A stretch of DNA of 64,000 nucleotides from Salmo trutta (taxonomy: Eukaryota > Chordata > Actinopteri > Salmoniformes > Salmonidae), in NCBI RefSeq assembly GCF_901001165.1, contig NC_042993.1, forward strand, positions 10,840,739 through 10,904,738. Reading direction: 5' to 3'. Below the pieces are notes generated by a model. It worked only from the letters and a program-made list of their open reading frames with translations. It was not told where the DNA came from and made no database searches. Below, one piece after another: positions 35,669-64,000 of the stretch (positions are counted from its first letter, which is position 1; each line of letters starts with the position of its first letter). Position numbers and translations under genes: made by a program.

Positions 35669-36815
35669 CCCCCTCCCTAACCAGAGTTTACCCCCTCCCT
35701 AAATAAAATTATGTTTAATTGTCACATACACAGGATAGGTGCAGTGAAATTAACCCCTCCCCCAACTCCTTATGCCAAAAATGTGGATTTCAGTCACATC
35801 TAATTCGAATCTGTTCTTTTTCTTGCAATTTCAAAAGGCAGATGGAATCAGATGTTTCAAGCCACATTTCAAACCACCTTCGTAGGTGCTATGCGACTTG
35901 TCTGAACAGTCAAATCTGATTTATTTGCCCTCAAGTTAATTGACATATCTTGACAGTTTGACAAGCAAATTAGTGAATGTGCTAGAAAGCTAACAGCTAC
36001 CTAGCTAGTTAGTTGACTGCTGTGGCTAGCCAAAAATGACTCCTTTTGAAAGCTGGACCGTCTTATCTTTTGAGGCTTTAAGTGTTCTTACACTATGATT
36101 TTGGAACATTCAAAGCAACTGGGAAACGTCCATGGCAGGCATTGTCACTTTAACTTGATACATAACTTCTGAGTGATAGGAAACACGAGCACCACCACCA
36201 ATCAGAGTACACCCACAGATAGAACAATGAGGAAGATATTTCACCTGATGTAGAAATGTGAAGCATCCACTTGGCGTTCCCACTCACTACCAAATATGGC
36301 GGTGAGAGGAAGCCCAGTGGCCGGCAGTGGGAGAAGGTGGAACGAGATGGATTTTGGCCGACATTCTGCAAATTTCCTCATTGATTAAACCTTTAATCTC
36401 AATACAGTTTCCTGTTCCCAAAACTATAATCTCTTGTGGACAAAGTTGTCTAGACTTTACCCTTTGCTAAAGTTTTAAAAAATTGCATTGCTTAGAACAA
36501 GTGAAAAGGTGAATTGAGTTATTGCACACTTCAGAGTAGGCATTCCATAATGGAAATGTGCAAATGTATGCTTGAACGAGCCAATAGGATCTCGCGAGCT
36601 TGTGCTTGGCTCTGCCCTGCCCACCTCCTTGCTTGTTCTGCCCACCCTGACTCATTTGTTTCCATTTGAAACGACAGGCTGTGGTCTATCTTGGTTTAGT
36701 TATAAAAATCTTTGCTGCACCACTGCCACACACCAGTGGTTACTATGACAACTAGCTTGGCCGTGTCAGCTAATGACTGCTGTCTGAACACACATCTGAT
36801 TTGGTCACTTATAAC
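35669..36815. other. Non-coding stretch, no gene seen
   Basis: Includes a small dispersed-repeat piece near 35702-35752 (AATTGTCACATACACAGGAT). No exon supported. Confidence 0.5.
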
Positions 36816-37349
36816 TAGAGGTCGACCGATTATGATTTTTCAACGCCGATACCGATTATTGGAGGACCCAAAAAATCCAGCTACCGATTAATCGGCCGAT
36901 TTTTTTTTTTTTTTTAATTTTTTTTAATTATTATTTTTAAATTATTATTATTTATTTTTACATGTATTTATTTGTAATAATGACAATTACAACAATACTG
37001 AATGAACACTTATTTTAACTTAATATAATACATCAATAAAATCAATTTAGCCTCAAATAAATAATGAAACATGTTCAATTTGGTTTAAATAATGCAAAAA
37101 CAAAGTGTTGGAGAAGAAAGTAAAAGTGCAATATGTGCCATGTAAAAGAACTAACGTTTAAGTTCCTTGCTCAGAACATGGGAACATATGAAAGCTGGTG
37201 GTTCCTTTTAACATGAGTCTTCTATATTCCCAGGTAAGAAGTTTTAGGTTGTAGTTATTATAGGAATTATAGGACTATTTCTCTCTATACCATTTGTATT
37301 TCATATACCTTTGACTATTGGATGTTCTTATAGGCACTTTAGTATTGCC

Positions 37350-37555
37350 AGTGTAACAGTATAGCTTCCGTCCCTCTCCTCGCTCCTACCTGGGCTCGAA
37401 CCAGGAACACATCGACAACAGCCACCCTCGAAGCAGCGTTACCCATGTAGAGCAAGGGGGAAAACTACTCCAAGTCTCAGAGCGAGTGACGTTTGAAACG
37501 CTATTAGCACGCACCCGGCTAACTAGCTAGCCATTTCACATCGGTTACACCAGCC
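37350..37555 (-). repeat. tRNA-like dispersed repeat nested in TIR element
   Basis: Bounded by GTGTAACAGTATAGC and ATCGGTTACAC. Contains CTGGGCTCGAACCAGG, the inverse of a tRNA B-box. Probably a tRNA-derived SINE in inverted orientation. Family not certain. Confidence 0.55.
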
Positions 37556-38317
37556 TAATCTTGGGAGTTGATAGGCTTGAAATCATTCACAGCGCAATGC
37601 ATTGCGAAGGGCTGCTGGCAAACGCACGAAAGTGCTGTTTGAATGAATGCTTATGAGCCTGCTGCTGCCTACCATCGCTCAGTCAGACTGCTTTATCAAA
37701 TCATAGACTTAATTATAACATAATAACACACAGAAATACGAGCCTTAAGTCATTAATATGGTCGAATCCGGAAACTATCATCTCGAAAACAAAACGTTTT
37801 TCTTGTCAGTGAAATACGGAACCGTTCTGTATTTTATCTAACGGGTGGCATCCCTATGTCTAAATATTCCTGTTACATTGCACAACCTTCAATGTTATGT
37901 CATAATTACGTAAAATTCTGGCAAGTTAGTTCGCAACGAGCCAGGCGGCCCAAACTGTTGCATATACCCTGACTCTGTGTGCAATGAACGCAAAATGACA
38001 CAATTTCACCTGGTTAATATTGCCTGCTAACCTGGATTTCTTTTAGCTAAATATGCAGGTTTAAAAATATATACTTCTGTGTATTGATTTTAAGAAAGGC
38101 ATTGATGTTTATGGTTGGAGCAACATGTACCTAAGCGATTATATGCAACGCAGGACAGGCTAGATAAACTAGTAATATCATCAACCATGTGTAGTTAACT
38201 AGTGATTATGATTGATTGATTTTTATAAGATAAGTTTAATGCTAGCTAGCAACTTACCTTGGCTTCTTACTGCATTCGCGTAACAGGCAGGCTCCTCGTG
38301 GAGTGCAACGTAAAGCA

Positions 38318-38495
38318 GGTGGTTAGAGCGTTGGACTAGTTAACCGTAAGGTTGCATGATTGAATCCCCGAGCTGACAAGGTAAAAATCTGTCGTTCTGC
38401 CCCTGAACAAGGCAGTTAACCCACCGTTCCTAGGTCGTCATTGAAAATAAGAATCTGTTCTTAACTAACTTGCCTAGTTAAATAAAGGTTTAAAA
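38318..38495 (+). repeat. HpaI-type SINE
   Basis: tRNA-derived head (GTGGTTAGAGCGTTGGACTA, then TTGCATGATTGAATCCCCGA). The body reads TGACAAGGTAAAAATCTGTC, with the GTTAAC HpaI site in AAGGCAGTTAACCC. The tail is TTGCCTAGTTAAATAAAGG. This family is a hallmark of Salmonidae. Confidence 0.85.
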
Positions 38496-38702
38496 AAAAA
38501 TATGGCGTCCAAAAATACCGATTTCCGATTGTTATGAAAACTTGAAATCGGCCCTAATTAATCGGCCATTCCGATTAATCGGTCGACCTCTACTTGTAAT
38601 TTTCTGTTTGGACAGTCAGTATTCTAAAACGGATTTGAGCATTAAGGCCTGCAGTGTGAACAAGGCTTTAGTAGTATGATTATGGGGTCCTATAGGCTAG
38701 GC

Positions 38703-38898
38703 CAGGGGTCGGCAACCCTGTTCCTGGAGTGCCGCAGGTGCTGCAGGATTTTGTCCCAACTAGGCACCACACCTGACCAACTGACCTAATTGATCAGTTC
38801 AGTGATTGCCTAAAATCAACACACTTGGTCGACCAGGTCAGTTAAACCAAAACCATGAAGTGCCTGCGGCACTCCAGGACCAGGGTTGCCTACCCATG
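38703..38898. mobile_element. Non-autonomous hAT-like MITE
   Basis: Inverted halves: CAGGGGTCGGCAACCCTG with GGAGTGCCGCAGG on the left, and CCTGCGGCACTCCAGG with GGGTTGCCTACCCATG on the right. No coding capacity. Confidence 0.7.
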
Positions 38899-39319
38899 GG
38901 TTAGCATATATATTATATTATATATATATATATCCTTCTTGAATGTAAGTGTGTGTGGTGGGTGAGGCCGAGGTCGGTGTGGGTTGACTTTCGTAGTGTC
39001 ACTCAGCAGGTTGTGGTGGTGTCAGATGATGTAATGTCCTCTCTCTCTTTTCTGTCTCCTCATGGTGCCAAAACTCCACATCGCAATTAGTTGCCTGAAT
39101 TGGTGCGATAATAGTAAATATAACTATAAGTTTATAACATTAATGTGCAGCACAGTTTAAACATTGTCCCATTATCACCCACATTAGCAAACTGATTTCA
39201 TTTCAAACTTCACATTTCTCTAGTATAGGCTACTTATTGTAATGACGGATATCAGCAAAATGCCGGCAATAAGTGATCGGTATGGTCGGTGTCGATAATT
39301 TTCTGTTTATTGTCCCAGA
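38899..39319. other. Non-coding stretch, no gene seen
   Basis: Begins with a TA-rich run (about 38906-38932). No exon supported. Confidence 0.5.
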
Positions 39320-39740
39320 TCTACTCTGTCTGTAGTGGGGAGCGTTTGGGGCTCAGTGGTCTAACTGTGTCTCTGTCTGTAGGGGGGAGCGTTTGGGGCT
39401 CAGTGGTCTAACTGTGTCTCTGTCTGTAGGGGGGAGCGTTTGGGGCTCAGTGGTCTAACTGTGTCTCTGTCTGTAGGGGGGAGCGTTTTGGGCTCAGTGG
39501 TCTAACTGTGTCTCTGTCTGTAGGGGGGAGCGTCAAAAAGTATTTGATCCCCTGCTGATTTTGTACGTTTGCCCAATGACAAAGAAATGATCAGTCTATA
39601 ATTTTAATGATAGGTTTATTTGAACAGTGAGAGACAGAATAACAACAAAAAAATCCAGAAAAACGCATGTCAAAAATGTTATCAATTGATTTGCATTGTA
39701 ATGAGGGAAATAAGTATTTGACCCCTCTGCAAAACATGAC

Positions 39741-40761
39741 TTAGTACTTGGTGGCAAAACCTTTGTTGGCAATCACAGAGGTCAGATGTTTCTTGTAGTT
39801 GGCCACCAGGTTTGCACACATCTCAGGAGGGATTTTGTCCCACTCCTCTTTGCAGATCTTCTCCAAGTCATTAAGGTTTCGAGGCTGACGTTTGGCAACT
39901 CGAACCTTCAGCTCCCTCCACAGATTTTCTATGGGATTAAGGTCTGGAGACTGGCTAGGCCACTCCAGGACCTTAATGTGCTTCTTCTTGAGCCACTCCT
40001 TTGTTGCCTTGGCCGTGTGTTTTGGGTCATTGTCATGCTTGAATACCCATCCACGACCCATTTTCAATGCCCTGGCTGAGGGAAGGAGGTTCTCACCCAA
40101 GATTTGACGGTACCTGGCCCCGTCCATCGTCCCTTTTGATGCGGTGAAGTTGTCCTGTCCCCTTAGCAGAAAAACACCCCCAAAGCATAATGTTTCCACC
40201 TCCATGTTTGACGGTGGGGATGGTGTTTTTGGGGTCATAGGCAGCATTCCTCCTTCTCCAAACACGGCGAGTTGAGTTGATGCCAAAGAGCTCCATTTTG
40301 GTCTCATCTGACAAACACTTTCACCCAGATGTCCTCTGAATCATTCAGATGTTCATTGGCAAACTTCAGACGGGCATGTATATGTGCTTTCTTGAGCAGA
40401 GGGACCTTGCGGGCGCTGCAGGATTTCAGTCCTTCACGGCGTAGTGTGTTACCAGTTGTTTTCTTGGTACTATGGTCCCAGCTGCCTTGAGATCATTGAC
40501 AAGATCCTCCCGTGTAGTTCTGGGCTGATTCCTCATCGTTCTCATGATCATTGTAACTCCACGAGGTGAGATCTTGTATGGAGCCCCAGGCCGAGGGATA
40601 TTGACAGTTCTTTTGTGTTTCTTCCATTTGCGAATAATCGCACCAACTGTTGTCACCTTCTCCCCAAGCTGCTTGGCGATGGTCTTGTAGCCCATTCCAG
40701 CCTTGTGTAGGTCTACAATCTTGTCCCTGACATTCTTGGAGAGCTCTTTGGTCTTGGCCAT
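39741..40761 (-). pseudogene. Tc1-type transposase of the third subfamily, frameshifted
   Basis: Starts MAKTKELSKNVRDKIVDLHK at 40761 with an HTH-like region (GMGYKTIAKQLG), and the frame breaks near 40430. SDETKMELFG follows in a second frame near 40310. The last part (HDNDPKHTAKATKEWL, PDLNPIENLWREL, ending GFATKY at 39741) lies in a third. All three catalytic acidic positions are recognisable, but the gene is broken at two or more places. Confidence 0.92.
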
Positions 40762-40806
40762 GGTGGAGAGTTTGGAATCTGATTGATTGATTGCTTCTGT
40801 GGACAT

Positions 40807-40897
40807 GTGTCTTTTATACAGGTAACAAACTGAGATTAGGAGCACTCCCTTTAAGAGTGTGCTCCTAATCTCAGCTCGTTACCTGTATAAAAGACAC
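40807..40897. repeat. Large palindrome in Tc1 5' region with TATA motifs
   Basis: Two arms of about 43 nt (GTGTCTTTTATACAGGTAAC and GTTACCTGTATAAAAGACAC at the outer ends) meet at TTTAAGAG. TATAAAAG lies about 50 nt before the transposase ATG, so the palindrome may carry its promoter. Confidence 0.75.
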
Positions 40898-41407
40898 CTG
40901 GGAGCCAGAAATCTTTCTGATTGAGAGGGGGTCAAATACTTATTTCCCTCATTAAAATGCAAATTAATTTTTGATATGCGTTTTTCTGGATTTTTTTGTT
41001 GTTATTCTGTCTCTCACTGTTCATATAAACCTACCATTAAAATTATAGACTGATCATTTCTTTGTCAGTGGGCAAACGTACAAAATCAGCAGGGGATCAA
41101 ATACTTTTTTCCCTCACTGTAACTGTGTCTGTCTGTAGGGGAGAGCGTTTGGGGCTCAGTGGTCTAACTGTGTCTCTGTCTGTAGGGGGGAGCGTTTGGG
41201 GCTCAGTGGTCTAACTGTGTCTGTCTGTAGTGGGGAGCGTTTGGGGCTCAGTGGTCTAACTGTGTCTCTGTCTGTAGGGGGGAGCGTTTGGGGCTCAGTG
41301 GTCTAACTGTGTCTCTGTCTGTAGTGGGGAGCGTTTGGGGCTCAGTGGTCTAACTGTGTCTCTGTCTGTAGGGGGGAGCGTTTGGGGCTCAGTGGTCTAA
41401 CCCAGCC

Positions 41408-63990
<22,583 letters not shown>

Positions 63991-64000
63991 GTGAAAGTGG

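Larger units (their letters stand above)
36816..38592. mobile_element. 1.8-kb non-autonomous TIR element with nested SINEs
   Basis: Perfect inverted ends TAGAGGTCGACCGATTA / TAATCGGTCGACCTCTA, with further imperfect inner copies of the CCGATTAATCGG palindrome on both sides. The interior is AT-rich and has no transposase. Two other repeats sit inside it (about 37350-37555 and 38318-38495). I recognise the ends as a common salmonid element but cannot name the superfamily. Confidence 0.8.
39533..41119 (-). mobile_element. Tc1-like transposon, third subfamily, left end truncated
   Basis: The right end is intact (inverted: CAGTGAGGGAAAAAAGTATT, with TA at 41120-41121). The left end starts only at TCAAAAAGTATTTGATCCCC, so about a dozen terminal bases are lost with some flanking repeat. 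It sits inside the 47-bp array, at the TA of the unit's GTCTAAC. Confidence 0.92.
39320..41371 (+). repeat. 47-bp tandem array copying an acceptor site, split by Tc1
   Basis: Each unit reads TGTGTCTCTGTCTGTAG, then GGGGGAGCG, then TTTGGGGCTCAGTGGTCTAAC; some copies are 45 bp. About four and a half copies lie left of the Tc1 element at 39533 and about five right of it, leading into the real exon at 41372. Each unit therefore holds the pyrimidine-rich acceptor and the first 30 or so bases of that exon. The units contain no ATG. Confidence 0.9.

Overview
The window looks like nuclear DNA of a salmonid fish. It is gene-poor and very rich in microsatellites and minisatellites. It carries four Tc1/mariner-type transposon copies, two of them close to the Sleeping Beauty family, an HpaI-type tRNA-derived SINE, V-SINE-like copies, and several hAT-like non-autonomous elements. 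This combination is typical of Salmonidae. I assigned it by recognition, without a database search.

Two protein-coding genes lie on the + strand. The first (coding 7710-17681, five coding exons) encodes a complete 485-residue ETS-domain repressor of the ERF/ETV3 group, best matched to ERFL (erfl3 in fish). The second (coding 41408-63990, 25 exons, running off the right edge) encodes ARHGEF1 (p115-RhoGEF): an N-terminal RGS-like domain, a linker, the DH and PH domains, and the start of the C-terminal region. All exon phases join without a break over 931 codons. From memory, ERFL and ARHGEF1 are also close neighbours in human 19q13.2, so the pair is probably conserved linkage.

Layout: 1-7.7 kb holds a CCCT run, a 24-bp minisatellite and a 3.2-kb array of a 14-bp unit. 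7.7-17.7 kb is erfl3, with a Tc1 copy and an hAT-like MITE in intron 2. 17.7-41.3 kb is non-coding and filled with transposons (21.97, 28.39, 32.31 and 39.53 kb), a 1.8-kb TIR element carrying nested SINEs, and hAT-like elements. 41.4-64 kb is arhgef1, whose introns are swollen by at least eight tandem arrays.

The most unusual aspect is that tandem repeats in arhgef1 repeatedly touch or copy splice sites. A 47-bp unit copies the acceptor of the first coding exon about ten times and has been split by a Tc1 insertion. The donor of exon 8 is the first unit of a GTCT microsatellite. The donor of exon 22 is copied three more times at 66-71 bp spacing. The acceptors of exons 11, 21 and 25 lie at the edges of repeat arrays. 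Most long open frames in the window are read-through of these arrays and are not genes.
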